From: Bacteroidales bacterium
Lineage (GTDB): Bacteria > Bacteroidota > Bacteroidia > Bacteroidales > Paludibacteraceae
DNA length: 43,679 bases
Assembly (NCBI GenBank): GCA_004557405.1
Contig: SFDZ01000025.1
Span: 1 to 43,679 of the forward strand
Direction of reading: 5' to 3'
Shown here in pieces: positions 8,223 to 16,421 of the stretch (the first letter of the stretch is position 1; each line of letters opens with the position of its first letter). A program made the position numbers and the translations under genes. The notes beneath the pieces are model-generated. The model ran no database searches and was not told the origin of the DNA. It worked only from the letters and a program-made list of their open reading frames with translations.

Positions 8223-8870
8223 ATGAAAAAATTACTTGCACCATCGCTCTTGTCGGCCAACTTCGGCAACTTGCAGCACGACATCGAACTTATCAACCAA
8301 AGCGACGCCGATTGGCTGCACATCGATGTGATGGACGGCGTTTTTGTACCGAACATTTCATTTGGATTTCCGGTGCTGAAATACGTCAAAGAATTGAGCC
8401 ACAAGCCTTTAGATGTTCATTTGATGATTGTCGAACCCGATAAGTTTGTGAACGAGGTGAAAGCCACCGGCGCCATCATGATGAATGTACACTACGAAGC
8501 CTGCACGCATCTGCATCGCACCATTCAGCGCATACATGCCGCCGATATGCAAGCCGCCGTAACACTGAACCCGCACACGCCCGTCGAATTGCTCGAAGAC
8601 ATCATCGACGATGTGGATATGGTGCTGCTGATGTCGGTCAATCCCGGGTTTGGCGGCCAAAAATTCATCGACAACACCTATTCTAAAATAGCACGTCTGC
8701 GCGCCATGATAGAACGCCACCACGCCAAAGCGCTGATTCAGGTCGATGGCGGCGTAAACCTCGACAATGCGGCCAAACTCTACGCCGCCGGCGCTGATTG
8801 TTTGGTTGCCGGCAGTGCCGTCTTCGGCGCGGACAATATGGTAGAAACCATAGCGCAACTAAAAGCCTAA
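8223..8870 (+). CDS. rpe: Ribulose-phosphate 3-epimerase
   Basis: The 215-residue TIM-barrel enzyme interconverts ribulose 5-phosphate and xylulose 5-phosphate in the pentose phosphate pathway. Visible motifs are APSLLSANFGNL at the N-terminus, WLHIDVMDGVFVPN with metal-binding His and Asp, VHLMIVEPDKF, the phosphate-binding MSVNPGFGGQKFI, and IQVDGGV. The ATG at 8223 is chosen because an upstream in-frame start would fuse the end of lepA in another frame onto a complete N-terminus. Only 13 bp separate it from lepA. Confidence 0.97.
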   Translation: MKKLLAPSLLSANFGNLQHDIELINQSDADWLHIDVMDGVFVPNISFGFPVLKYVKELSHKPLDVHLMIVEPDKFVNEVKATGAIMMNVHYEACTHLHRTIQRIHAADMQAAVTLNPHTPVELLEDIIDDVDMVLLMSVNPGFGGQKFIDNTYSKIARLRAMIERHHAKALIQVDGGVNLDNAAKLYAAGADCLVAGSAVFGADNMVETIAQLKA

Positions 8871-8897
8871 AATCACTCCGACTAAAAACAGAAACCT

Positions 8898-10028
8898 ATG
8901 GTAGAAATACACGAAGTCAAAACCAAAAAGGAACTTCTCCAATTTGTGCAATTCGGCATCGATTTGTACGACGGCGAACCAAACTATTGTCCGCCTTTGA
9001 TTTTCGACGAGATGAACTCGTTCGACCCTGCCAAAAATCCGGCACTCGACGTGTGTGATTTCGCACTATTTTTGGCCTTCCGCGACAAGCAAATAGTAGG
9101 TCGTGTGGCTGCCATCATCAACCACAAGGCCAACGAAAAATGGAACTACAAGCATGTGCGTTTCGGTTGGATCGACTTCATCGACGACAAAGAGGTCTCT
9201 CAAACGTTGTTGCAAACAGTGTGCGACTGGGGCAAAGCGCGCGGCATGGAAGGACTGAATGGCCCCGTCGGCTTCACCGATTGGGACAAAGAAGGCTGCC
9301 TGATACGCGGTTTCGAATACGATTCGCCCATGACGAGTCTGTTCAACTATCCCTACTACGCTGAACATTTCGAGGATTTCGGCCTGCGCAAAGAGGTCGA
9401 TTGGATTGAATACCGCGTGTTTGTGCCAAAGCAGATTCCCGAAAAGATGCAGCGTGTGGCGCAAATTGCCTCGGAGCGTTACGGCGTCAAAGTCGAAAAA
9501 TTCAAGTCGGCACGCGAATTGATGAAACGCTTCCCGAACTACGAATATATGGACGTGCTGAACGAGGCTTATCTGCCGCTCTACAACTTTCAGCCGATGA
9601 CCGAAAAGCAAAAAAAGTACTACGCCAACATGTATTTCCCGCTACTCAACTACGATTTCGTAACCGTCATCACCAATGCCAAGGACGAAATTGTAGGCGT
9701 TGGTGTCGGCATGCCCGACATATCGCCGGCACTGCGCAAAAGCAAAGGAAAACTATTCCCATTTGGCTGGTTTCATATTCTTAAAATGCTGAAAGCCAAG
9801 AAGATGGATGTCTTCGATTTGCTGCTCATTGCTGTGCGTCCCGATTATCAAAACAAAGGTATCAATGCGTTGTTCTTCTACGACCAAGTTACCTATTTCC
9901 AAAAATATGGCATCAAATATGCCGAAACCACTTCGATTTTGGAGACCAACAACAAAAATTTGGCAAATTGGGAGTATTTTGAAACCTTGCAGCACAAACG
10001 TCGCCGTGCCTATTTGAAATCGATTTGA
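8898..10028 (+). CDS. GNAT-like N-acetyltransferase of unknown substrate
   Basis: The 376-residue soluble protein belongs, by general pattern, to a conserved Bacteroidota family of two-part GNAT-like proteins. The N-terminal half contains GRVAAIINHKANEKW and the conserved GLNGPVGFTDWDKEG. The C-terminal half contains the strand-loop-helix expected for acetyl-CoA binding, LLIAVRPDYQNKGINALFFY (about 310-330), and a late AETTSILETNNKN. No substrate is known to me. It lies 27 bp after rpe on the same strand and ends just before a shared terminator, so it is probably the last gene of the lepA transcript. Confidence 0.72.
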   Translation: MVEIHEVKTKKELLQFVQFGIDLYDGEPNYCPPLIFDEMNSFDPAKNPALDVCDFALFLAFRDKQIVGRVAAIINHKANEKWNYKHVRFGWIDFIDDKEVSQTLLQTVCDWGKARGMEGLNGPVGFTDWDKEGCLIRGFEYDSPMTSLFNYPYYAEHFEDFGLRKEVDWIEYRVFVPKQIPEKMQRVAQIASERYGVKVEKFKSARELMKRFPNYEYMDVLNEAYLPLYNFQPMTEKQKKYYANMYFPLLNYDFVTVITNAKDEIVGVGVGMPDISPALRKSKGKLFPFGWFHILKMLKAKKMDVFDLLLIAVRPDYQNKGINALFFYDQVTYFQKYGIKYAETTSILETNNKNLANWEYFETLQHKRRRAYLKSI

Positions 10029-10049
10029 CGCAGTCGGTCGGCATACAAC

Positions 10050-10080
10050 AAAAGGCACCTCGCAACGAGGCGCCTTTTGT
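10050..10080. terminator. Bidirectional terminator between the GNAT-like gene and the pseudouridine synthase
   Basis: A 13-bp stem (arms 10050-10062 and 10066-10078) has a 3-base loop and one imperfect pair. It begins AAAAGG and ends CCTTTT, giving a T run on both strands. It sits between two convergent genes and would stop transcription from both sides. Confidence 0.85.
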
Positions 10081-10106
10081 TGTTACCGGACATCAATGAA
10101 TTGACG

Positions 10107-11312
10107 TTAGTTGGTCATTTTCAGCATGTTGACTTCCTGCTCCGAGAGATAGCGCCATTTGCCGCGTGGCAGATTCTTTTTGGTCAAGCCGGCAAAATAG
10201 ACGCGGTCGAGGCGAAGCACCTTGTAGCCCAACGCATCGAACATACGACGCACAATGCGGTTGCGCCCCGAGTGAATTTCGACGCCGACTTTGCGTTGAT
10301 CGTTGTCGGTAGCACTGTAACTGATGTCGTCAACATGAATTTCGCCGTCTTCCAAATCGAGTCCGTCGCGCAATCGCTGCATATCTTCTTCGGAAATGGC
10401 ATGGTCGAGCACCACTTCGTAGATTTTCTTCTGACGATATTTCGGATGTGTCATTTTCGAGGTCAAATCGCCATCGTTGGTCAGCAGCAGCACGCCGGTG
10501 GTATTGCGGTCGAGCCGTCCGACGGGATAGATGCGTTCGCTGCAGGCGTTTTTCACCAAGTCGAGCACCGTCATGCGTGCTTGTGGGTCGTCCACGGTGG
10601 TAACACAGTCTTTCGGTTTGTTCAGCAAGATGTAAACGCGTTTTTCACAGCGCACCAATTGGTCGTGGAACAGCACCTTGTCGGTGGCCGGCACTATTTT
10701 TGTACCCAATTCGGTTACCACTTCGCCATTCACGGTTACCACGCCGGCGGTAATGTATTCATCGGCTTCGCGGCGCGAACAAATGCCCGAATTTGCCAAA
10801 AATTTATTCAGGCGCATCGGTTCGTTGTAGTCGATATATTGTTTTTTGTAGGCCATCTGCTTTTTGTGGCTGTACTTGGCGTTTTCGTCGAAGTCGGCAT
10901 CGTGCTGCCGACGATACGGTGTGCGGTAGTTGTTGTTGCCGTAGCGCTGTTCGTTGCGGTCAAAGCGCGGGCGGAACTCACCGCCATCGCGGCGGCGGTT
11001 GCCATCGAAACGATTGTGTCCGAAACGTGTGTTCGGGCGTTGTTCTGTAGCATCGTAGCGTTCGAAACGCGGACGTTGTCCGCCATCGGTGTGGCGTTCG
11101 TCAAAACGGTTCCCGTTTCCGTTCGAATAGCGCGACTCCTGACGGTAGTAGTTGTTGCCGCCTTGTTCATCGCGGTTGAAACGTGGGCGAAACTCGCCAT
11201 CCTCGCGACGGCGACTGTTGCGCGCATTGTCAAACTGACGTCTGTTACCATCGCGGCCGGCACTGCCACGGTTGTTATAACCGCGCGGCCTAAATTCATT
11301 TTCGTTTGTCAT
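10107..11312 (-). CDS. RsuA/RluB-family pseudouridine synthase with a long Arg/Asn-rich N-terminal extension
   Basis: The 401-residue protein has two parts. Residues 1 to about 160 are low complexity, dominated by Arg, Asn, Gly, Asp/Glu and Tyr, with repeated FRPRF and RRRE(D)G-like units. From Met166 a normal enzyme begins: S4 domain (MRLNKFLANSGICSRREAD), then the catalytic GRLDRNTTG at about 265-273 with Asp268, then HSGRNRIVRRMFDALG. The enzyme part fits RluB/RluE/RsuA enzymes that modify rRNA. The extension is probably disordered and RNA-binding. The first ATG is preferred because a promoter box lies 32 bp upstream and the extension is in frame. Confidence 0.92.
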   Translation of the reverse strand: MTNENEFRPRGYNNRGSAGRDGNRRQFDNARNSRRREDGEFRPRFNRDEQGGNNYYRQESRYSNGNGNRFDERHTDGGQRPRFERYDATEQRPNTRFGHNRFDGNRRRDGGEFRPRFDRNEQRYGNNNYRTPYRRQHDADFDENAKYSHKKQMAYKKQYIDYNEPMRLNKFLANSGICSRREADEYITAGVVTVNGEVVTELGTKIVPATDKVLFHDQLVRCEKRVYILLNKPKDCVTTVDDPQARMTVLDLVKNACSERIYPVGRLDRNTTGVLLLTNDGDLTSKMTHPKYRQKKIYEVVLDHAISEEDMQRLRDGLDLEDGEIHVDDISYSATDNDQRKVGVEIHSGRNRIVRRMFDALGYKVLRLDRVYFAGLTKKNLPRGKWRYLSEQEVNMLKMTN

Positions 11313-11343
11313 AAAATCTAATACTTAAAAAAACTTGTCGGTG

Positions 11344-11351
11344 CAAAGGTA
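11344..11351 (-). promoter_or_regulatory. Promoter -7 box of the RsuA/RluB-type gene
   Basis: The minus strand reads TACCTTTG, 31 bp before the start. A TTG lies 18 bp further upstream (11370-11372), slightly closer than usual. Confidence 0.6.
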
Positions 11352-11448
11352 CAAAAAAAAAACAATGCACAACACATTATCAATGTGGCTAATCGACAAA
11401 GTTTGCACATTTTTATCGAAAGGTGATTCAAATCTGCAATTATTTTTG

Positions 11449-11456
11449 TAACTTTG
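11449..11456 (+). promoter_or_regulatory. Promoter -7 box of the nitroreductase-maf group
   Basis: TAACTTTG lies 31 bp before the ATG at 11488. No TTG is seen at the -33 position. The box argues against an in-frame TTG start at 11461, which would sit at the transcription start. Confidence 0.6.
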
Positions 11457-11487
11457 TAGGTTGAAACCGATTTTTTTTGTGAATCGT

Positions 11488-12015
11488 ATGGATAGTTTAT
11501 ACAATTTAGTCAAAAATCGTCGCAGCATACGCAAATATGCCGACCGTCCGGTTGAGCGCGAAAAAATTGACCGGATTTTACGCACCGCCTTGATGTCGCC
11601 GGCCTCGAAACGCGCCAATGGTTGGGAATTTATCGTCGTCGATGACCGCGCATTGTTGGCACGCATGGCCGATTGTCGCGACTTTGGCAGCAAACTCATT
11701 GCCGGCGCACCGGTGGCCGTTGTGGTGGCCTACGACCCGCAAAAAAGCGATGTGTGGTTCGAAGATGCTTCCATCGCTGCCCTGCTGCTGCAGTTGGCGG
11801 CCGAGGATTTGGGGTTGGGCAGTTGCTGGGTGCAGGTGTACAACCGCCAACACGACGAAAACACCTCTGCCGAAACCTACATACGCACTCTGCTCGACAT
11901 TCCTGACACGCTGCATGTGCTGAACATCGTGGCCATCGGCTACAAAAACGAGGAACGCAAGCCGTATGACGAGGAGAAACTCGCCTACGACAAAATTCAT
12001 TGGAATCGCTACTGA
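11488..12015 (+). CDS. Nitroreductase-family flavoprotein
   Basis: The 175-residue protein matches small FMN-dependent NAD(P)H nitroreductase-like oxidoreductases. It has the N-terminal FMN-phosphate motif NRRSIRKYADRPV (about 10-22), the MSPASKRANGWEFIVVDD stretch, and the central AAEDLGLGSCWVQVY motif. The C-terminal IVAIGYKNEERKPYDEEK is usual for the family. The physiological substrate cannot be inferred. The ATG at 11488 is chosen over an upstream TTG because of the promoter position. The stop overlaps the next start (TGATG), implying translational coupling to the DUF2520 gene. Confidence 0.9.
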   Translation: MDSLYNLVKNRRSIRKYADRPVEREKIDRILRTALMSPASKRANGWEFIVVDDRALLARMADCRDFGSKLIAGAPVAVVVAYDPQKSDVWFEDASIAALLLQLAAEDLGLGSCWVQVYNRQHDENTSAETYIRTLLDIPDTLHVLNIVAIGYKNEERKPYDEEKLAYDKIHWNRY

Positions 12016-12797
12016 TGGACGCTGCACAACGCAAAATCGTTTTTGTCGGTGCCGGCAATTTGGCCACCAATTTGGCGCTTGCGCTGCAGGACGCTCGCTA
12101 TCACATTGTGCAAGTGTATAGCCGTACCGAAGCATCGGCGCGCCTGTTGGCCGAACGGTTGAAAAGTGCCTACACTACCGATGTGGCGCACATCTGCACC
12201 GATGCCGATTTGTACATTTACGCCCTCACCGACGAGGCTTTGCCAACGGTTATCAACAATATGCCACGCATCAACGGCATACATGTACACACGGCCGGCA
12301 GTATGCCAATGCACATTTTCGACGGCAAACAAGCAAATTACGGCGTCGTCTATCCGTTTCAAACATTTTCGAAAAACAAACGGGTCGATTTTACGCATGT
12401 CCCGATATTTGTCGAGGCGAACAATGCGCAAACGCTTGATTTATTGACAAATACGGTTAGAGTGATTGCAAAAAATGTCTATTTTGCAAATAGCGAAGAC
12501 CGTAAGTTTTTGCATTTATCAGGTGTGTTCGCAAATAATTTTACCAACTACCTCTATACCGTTGCCGCCGACTTGTTGGCCGAGCGTGGTTTGCCATTCG
12601 AGGTGTTGCAACCACTCATTCGCGAGGGTGTCGGCAAACTCGACAGCCTGTCGCCCATCGAAGCGCAAACCGGTCCGGCGGTGCGTGGCGACCACTCCGT
12701 TGTGAGCGAACATCTGCGCCTGTTGGCCGACCATCCGGCTTGGGCGCAACTCTATCAAACACTATCCGAAGCCATAGAACAACAACACAAAGTTTAG
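12015..12797 (+). CDS. Rossmann-fold oxidoreductase with DUF2520 domain
   Basis: The 260-residue product has an N-terminal NAD(P)-binding segment, IVFVGAGNLATNLALAL (GxGNxA at 12-17). Its C-terminal domain matches DUF2520, with LSGVFANNFTNYLYTVAADL and the conserved QTGPAVRGD. The overall plan resembles pyrroline-5-carboxylate reductase and F420-dependent oxidoreductases, but the substrate is unknown. In Bacteroidota this gene commonly sits upstream of kdsC, as here, with 4 bp between them. The ATG at 12015 overlaps the nitroreductase stop and is preferred to a TTG at 12000. Confidence 0.87.
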   Translation: MDAAQRKIVFVGAGNLATNLALALQDARYHIVQVYSRTEASARLLAERLKSAYTTDVAHICTDADLYIYALTDEALPTVINNMPRINGIHVHTAGSMPMHIFDGKQANYGVVYPFQTFSKNKRVDFTHVPIFVEANNAQTLDLLTNTVRVIAKNVYFANSEDRKFLHLSGVFANNFTNYLYTVAADLLAERGLPFEVLQPLIREGVGKLDSLSPIEAQTGPAVRGDHSVVSEHLRLLADHPAWAQLYQTLSEAIEQQHKV

Positions 12798-12801
12798 TAT
12801 T

Positions 12802-13323
12802 ATGAATTTCAAAGAGGAACTGAAACACATTAAAGCCTTTGCGTTCGACGTCGATGGCGTGCTATCGACCAACAGCATACCACTATCGCCTGCCGGCGAA
12901 CTGCAACGTTGCATGAACATCAAAGACGGTTATGCGCTGCATTGGGCAGCCAAAATCGGCATTCCCATAGCCATCATCACCGGTGGCAATACCGAAGCCG
13001 TGCGCATCCGTTTTGAATCGCTCGGCATCAACGATATTTACATGGCATCGCATCACAAAATGGACGATTTCAACGATTTTTTGACCAAAAACGACCTGAA
13101 ACCCGAAGATGTGCTCTATATGGGCGACGATATTCCCGATTATGAGGTGATGCAATACGCAGGTTTGTGCGCTTGTCCGGCCGATGCGGCCCCCGAAATC
13201 AAAGCCATAGCCGACTATGTGAGCGACAAAAACGGCGGTTGTGGCTGCGGACGCGACATTATCGAGCAGACACTGAAAGCGCAAGGACGCTGGATGCACA
13301 CGGCTGACGCTTTCGGATGGTGA
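12802..13323 (+). CDS. kdsC: 3-deoxy-D-manno-octulosonate 8-phosphate phosphatase (HAD, KdsC type)
   Basis: The 173-residue HAD phosphatase would release Kdo from Kdo 8-phosphate for the lipopolysaccharide inner core. HAD motif I is FDVDGVLS (Asp16 and Asp18), motif II lies in IITGGNTEAV, and motif IV is MGDDIPDYEVM (about 108-118). There is no cap domain, which is the KdsC subclass. The C-terminal Gly/Cys-rich NGGCGCGRDI is also typical. The gene lies 4 bp after the DUF2520 gene and 72 bp before the UbiA-type gene. Confidence 0.92.
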   Translation: MNFKEELKHIKAFAFDVDGVLSTNSIPLSPAGELQRCMNIKDGYALHWAAKIGIPIAIITGGNTEAVRIRFESLGINDIYMASHHKMDDFNDFLTKNDLKPEDVLYMGDDIPDYEVMQYAGLCACPADAAPEIKAIADYVSDKNGGCGCGRDIIEQTLKAQGRWMHTADAFGW

Positions 13324-13395
13324 TGCGCTGTAAGTTAAAGTAAAAATTCAAATTTTATTCATAAATAATCGATAATCAAACGAATAGACTAAAAA

Positions 13396-14388
13396 ATGAT
13401 ACACTCTGTATTCAAACTTGTACGCTACAAAAATCTCATTTTCATCGTCGCCATACAGTGGTTGATGGCTGTGTGTGTGATAGCCCCGACGCTTGCCATG
13501 TTTCATGTGCCGGTGCACACCACTTGGTGGATGCAACTGATTCTCGTCGCAGCCACTACCCTGATAGCGGCCGGCGGATATGTGGTCAACGACTACTTCG
13601 ATTTGAAAATAGACCGTATCAATCGTCCCGAAAAAGTTATTGTGGGCAACAACATTGACAAACGCAACGCTATGCGTCTCTACCAACTACTCACTATTGC
13701 AGGCGTGGTGCTTGGTTTGACCGCGGCTGTCGTGCTGCACACTTGGACTGTCGGTATGATTTTCGTCATCGTGCCGGGCATGCTGTGGTTCTACTCGGCC
13801 TCGTACAAACGACAATTTCTTGTCGGCAATCTCATTGTAGCCCTGTCGGCCGCATTGGTGCCACTGATTCCGTTCATTGTCGAATGTGGTTTGTTGACCG
13901 ACAACTACAATTTTCTGATTCGCGAAACGCCCATTCTGAAAACCCTCTATGCGTGGGGATGCACCTTTGCAGCCTTTGCCTTTTTGTGGACGTTGATTCG
14001 CGAAATCATAAAAGACCTTCAGGACGAATATGGCGACCGCGAAATGGAATGCCGGACGGTGCCGATTATCTGCGGTGCCTTGTGGACGAAAATCATCATC
14101 ACCACATTGGTGCTATTGGCCGACGGACTGCTCGCCTACCTGATTACCACAAAATTGGCCATTCCCGGCGATACATCGACCACTTTTCGCTACTTTTTGG
14201 TAGGCATTGCGATGCCCGGACTTTGTCTGATTGCCATATTGTGGAGCAAAACTTGCGCCGCCTACCGCAACGCTTCGGCGCTTTGCAAATTCATTATGGT
14301 GATAGGCGTGCTGTATGCGGTCGTTTATCATTTTCTGATAGCCAAAGCCTTCGGACTGCCATTTTTGGGCATATTCCATATCATCTGA
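13396..14388 (+). CDS. UbiA-family prenyltransferase (geranylgeranylglycerol-phosphate geranylgeranyltransferase-like)
   Basis: The 330-residue integral membrane protein has about eight or nine hydrophobic segments. Both Asp-rich prenyl-diphosphate-binding motifs are visible: NDYFDLKIDRINRPEK (Asp66, Asp69, Asp73) and REIIKDLQDEYGD (Asp207, Asp210, Asp214). Bacteroidota proteins of this type are usually annotated as geranylgeranylglycerol-phosphate geranylgeranyltransferases, but the acceptor is not proven and a quinone-pathway role is possible. The gene sits between kdsC and maf, as in many relatives. The leader of 72 bp shows no promoter box. Confidence 0.87.
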   Translation: MIHSVFKLVRYKNLIFIVAIQWLMAVCVIAPTLAMFHVPVHTTWWMQLILVAATTLIAAGGYVVNDYFDLKIDRINRPEKVIVGNNIDKRNAMRLYQLLTIAGVVLGLTAAVVLHTWTVGMIFVIVPGMLWFYSASYKRQFLVGNLIVALSAALVPLIPFIVECGLLTDNYNFLIRETPILKTLYAWGCTFAAFAFLWTLIREIIKDLQDEYGDREMECRTVPIICGALWTKIIITTLVLLADGLLAYLITTKLAIPGDTSTTFRYFLVGIAMPGLCLIAILWSKTCAAYRNASALCKFIMVIGVLYAVVYHFLIAKAFGLPFLGIFHII

Positions 14389-14405
14389 CAAAATACGATT
14401 TCGAC

Positions 14406-14969
14406 ATGAATATCATACTTGGTTCACAATCGCCACGCCGCCAAGAATTACTGCGCGGCCTCGACCTCGACTTCGAGGTACGCACCCTCGAAGGCAACGA
14501 CGAACATTATCCCGACACACTGCAAGGCGCCGACATTCCGCTCTATTTGGCCAAGCAGAAAGCCGCTGCCCTGCTGCCGACACTCACGGCCGACGATCTG
14601 CTCATCACGGCCGACACCATCGTGTGGCTCGATGGCGCCGTGTACGGCAAACCAACCGATGCCGCCGACGCCAAACGCATGTTGCAAGCGCTGTCGGGGC
14701 GCACACACGACGTCATCACAGGCGTATGCGTAACCACTACCGCCCGACAGGAATCGTTTGCCACCACCACCAAAGTAACATTTGCCACGCTCGACAGCGC
14801 CGAGATAGACTATTACATCGACAAATATCGTCCGTTCGACAAAGCCGGCAGTTATGGTGTGCAAGAGTGGATAGGCTACATCGGCGTGGAGCGCCTCGAA
14901 GGTTCGTACTACAACGTCATGGGACTGCCCATTCAGCGTCTGTACACAGTGCTGAAACAGTGGAAATGA
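14406..14969 (+). CDS. maf: Maf-family nucleoside triphosphate pyrophosphatase
   Basis: The 187-residue protein hydrolyses dTTP/UTP or modified nucleotides to monophosphates, a house-cleaning role. The N-terminal loop GSQSPRRQELL (about 6-16), the catalytic ADTIVWLDGAVYGKP (Asp70) and FDKAGSYGVQEW are diagnostic. The C-terminal YYNVMGLPIQRLY is standard. The ATG at 14406 lies 17 bp after the UbiA-type gene, and an upstream extension of the frame is only a shadow of that gene. It is the last gene of the plus-strand group; the next gene is convergent, only 5 bp away. Confidence 0.95.
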   Translation: MNIILGSQSPRRQELLRGLDLDFEVRTLEGNDEHYPDTLQGADIPLYLAKQKAAALLPTLTADDLLITADTIVWLDGAVYGKPTDAADAKRMLQALSGRTHDVITGVCVTTTARQESFATTTKVTFATLDSAEIDYYIDKYRPFDKAGSYGVQEWIGYIGVERLEGSYYNVMGLPIQRLYTVLKQWK

Positions 14970-14974
14970 GGCAA

Positions 14975-15517
14975 TCAGTAGCCAAATTGTTCGGGCTTTT
15001 TGGCTGCAATGTTTTTGTAAAAACCTTTGATTGCCGCCATGTCGGTTTCGACATCGTTGGTTGGCGCGAACAGACGCCCAAACCCCAACTCTTTTTTGGC
15101 ATAATCGATATAACCCAGCATGATGGGCACTTGTGCTTTGCACGCAATGACGTAGAAACCACGTTTCCAATCAGTAGTGTAACTGCGTGTGCCTTCGGGA
15201 GTTACGGCAATGTAAAAGCGTTCGTGCTGCGCAAAAGCATCGGCCATTTGGTCGGTGAGCGCAGCATGGCGGCTGCGATCGACCGGAATGCCGCCCAAAC
15301 GCCGCATCAAGCCGCCCAACGGAAACCGAAACCACTCTTTTTTCATAAAAAAAGAGATTTGCAGCCCCATGGCATGCCGAAACAAGATACCCAACACAAA
15401 ATCCCAATTGCTGGTGTGCGGCGCAATACACACCACACATTTGGCGGGAAGCGTTGCATGGTTGCATATTGTCCAACCGTGCCATTCGAGTATATGCCAA
15501 GCCCAATTTTGTTTCAT
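14975..15517 (-). CDS. PlsC-like glycerolipid acyltransferase family protein
   Basis: The 180-residue protein has acyltransferase motif I as HTSNWD (H-x4-D, His34 and Asp39) and motif III as TPEGTRS (about 106-112), with the intervening IPVDRS. These are hallmarks of the LPLAT/1-acyl-glycerol-3-phosphate acyltransferase superfamily. It is shorter than typical PlsC (about 240 residues) and lacks a clear N-terminal membrane helix. Such short forms are common in Bacteroidota and their acceptor is uncertain. The ATG at 15515-15517 is chosen over an in-frame TTG at 15529. Its 3' end abuts maf. Confidence 0.85.
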   Translation of the reverse strand: MKQNWAWHILEWHGWTICNHATLPAKCVVCIAPHTSNWDFVLGILFRHAMGLQISFFMKKEWFRFPLGGLMRRLGGIPVDRSRHAALTDQMADAFAQHERFYIAVTPEGTRSYTTDWKRGFYVIACKAQVPIMLGYIDYAKKELGFGRLFAPTNDVETDMAAIKGFYKNIAAKKPEQFGY

Positions 15518-15548
15518 TGCTGTGCGCAAAAACTTGGTGTGATCGCTG

Positions 15549-15556
15549 CAAAGTTA
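15549..15556 (-). promoter_or_regulatory. Promoter -7 box of the acyltransferase gene
   Basis: The minus strand reads TAACTTTG, 31 bp upstream of the ATG. No matching -33 element is evident. Confidence 0.58.
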
Positions 15557-15627
15557 CACATTTTTGCAGACATATTTGCGCCAAAAACCACTTTTTTGTA
15601 GCAAAATCAAATTTTTTTACATAAAAA

Positions 15628-15659
15628 TTTGGTTATTTGAAACAAAAGTTCTAAATTTG
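15628..15659 (+). promoter_or_regulatory. Promoter of the ECF sigma factor gene
   Basis: TTTG (15628-15631), 20-bp spacer, TAAATTTG (15652-15659). The ATG at 15742 leaves a leader of about 75 bases. Confidence 0.72.
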
Positions 15660-15741
15660 CTGCGTTAAATTATTTATCAACACTAAAAACACCATTCGCC
15701 TATCGTAGCACGCTTACTTTGACTCTAAACAACAGCAAGGT

Positions 15742-16338
15742 ATGAAAAATCTCCAATCTTTGACTGACGAAGCGTTGGTCAAAAGTTACGAGCAAGGGTG
15801 CAATCAGGCGTTTGAGGTGTTGTTGTTCCGGCACAAAGACCGCCTATTCAACTACATTTTTGGCATTACACACAATCGCGACCTCGCCGAAGATATTTTT
15901 CAGGACACGTTTTTCAAAGCCATCACCACCATCAGGCAGCACCGCTACACCGAAAATGGCAAGTTTTTTCCGTGGTTGTCGCGCATAGCACACAACTTGG
16001 TTATCGACCATTTCCGCCGCGACGACAATTTTGTTTCGTCGGACGACGACACGATGTACGATTTGCTGAACAATGCCAAATTGTACGACGACACATTCGA
16101 CAGCATGGTTTACGAAACAGCCCTCGTGAAACTTGGTCGTTTGGTCGATCGTCTGCCCGACTGCCAACAACGCATTGTGCGTATGAGGTTGTACAACAAT
16201 TTGAGTTTCAGAGAGATAGCCGACCGTGAAAACATCAGCATCAACACTGCGCTTGGTCGTATGCGCTACGCGATACTGAATCTGCGCAAAATAGCCGATG
16301 AATGCAATTTTGTGGCCAACTTTACGCCGGCGTTGTAA
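15742..16338 (+). CDS. ECF-type RNA polymerase sigma factor
   Basis: The 198-residue protein has sigma region 2 at about 20-95 (FEVLLFRHKDRLFNYIFGIT, then DLAEDIFQDTFFKAITTI and WLSRIAHNLVIDHFRR). Region 4 is at about 135-190 (LPDCQQRIVRMRLYNNLSF, then EIADRENISINTALGRMRYA). Regions 1 and 3 are absent, which defines the ECF group. No anti-sigma gene is adjacent: the next gene is convergent after a terminator. Regulation is therefore probably not by a linked FecR-type protein. The promoter upstream matches the housekeeping consensus. Confidence 0.94.
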   Translation: MKNLQSLTDEALVKSYEQGCNQAFEVLLFRHKDRLFNYIFGITHNRDLAEDIFQDTFFKAITTIRQHRYTENGKFFPWLSRIAHNLVIDHFRRDDNFVSSDDDTMYDLLNNAKLYDDTFDSMVYETALVKLGRLVDRLPDCQQRIVRMRLYNNLSFREIADRENISINTALGRMRYAILNLRKIADECNFVANFTPAL

Positions 16339-16362
16339 ACGACTGATAAAACCATACGTAAA

Positions 16363-16398
16363 CGGCTACCCTTTTTTTTGAGGATAGCCGCTTTTTTT
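16363..16398. terminator. Terminator between the sigma factor and the ABC exporter
   Basis: Arms CGGCTACCC and GGATAGCCG pair with one imperfect position around a T-rich loop and are followed on the plus strand by a T8 run. The stem also forms on the minus strand, where the T tail is weaker, so it serves mainly the sigma factor gene. Confidence 0.8.
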
Positions 16399-16421
16399 TG
16401 CGTCATTTTGTGTGGCGTGTT

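Noticed and set aside
6917..8404. 495-codon minus-strand frame opposite lepA and rpe
   Set aside because: It covers parts of two unrelated conserved genes and shows no domain.
10077..11321. 414-codon plus-strand frame opposite the RsuA/RluB-type gene
   Set aside because: The Arg/Asn-rich extension and codon bias keep the reverse frame open. The minus-strand frame has real catalytic motifs.
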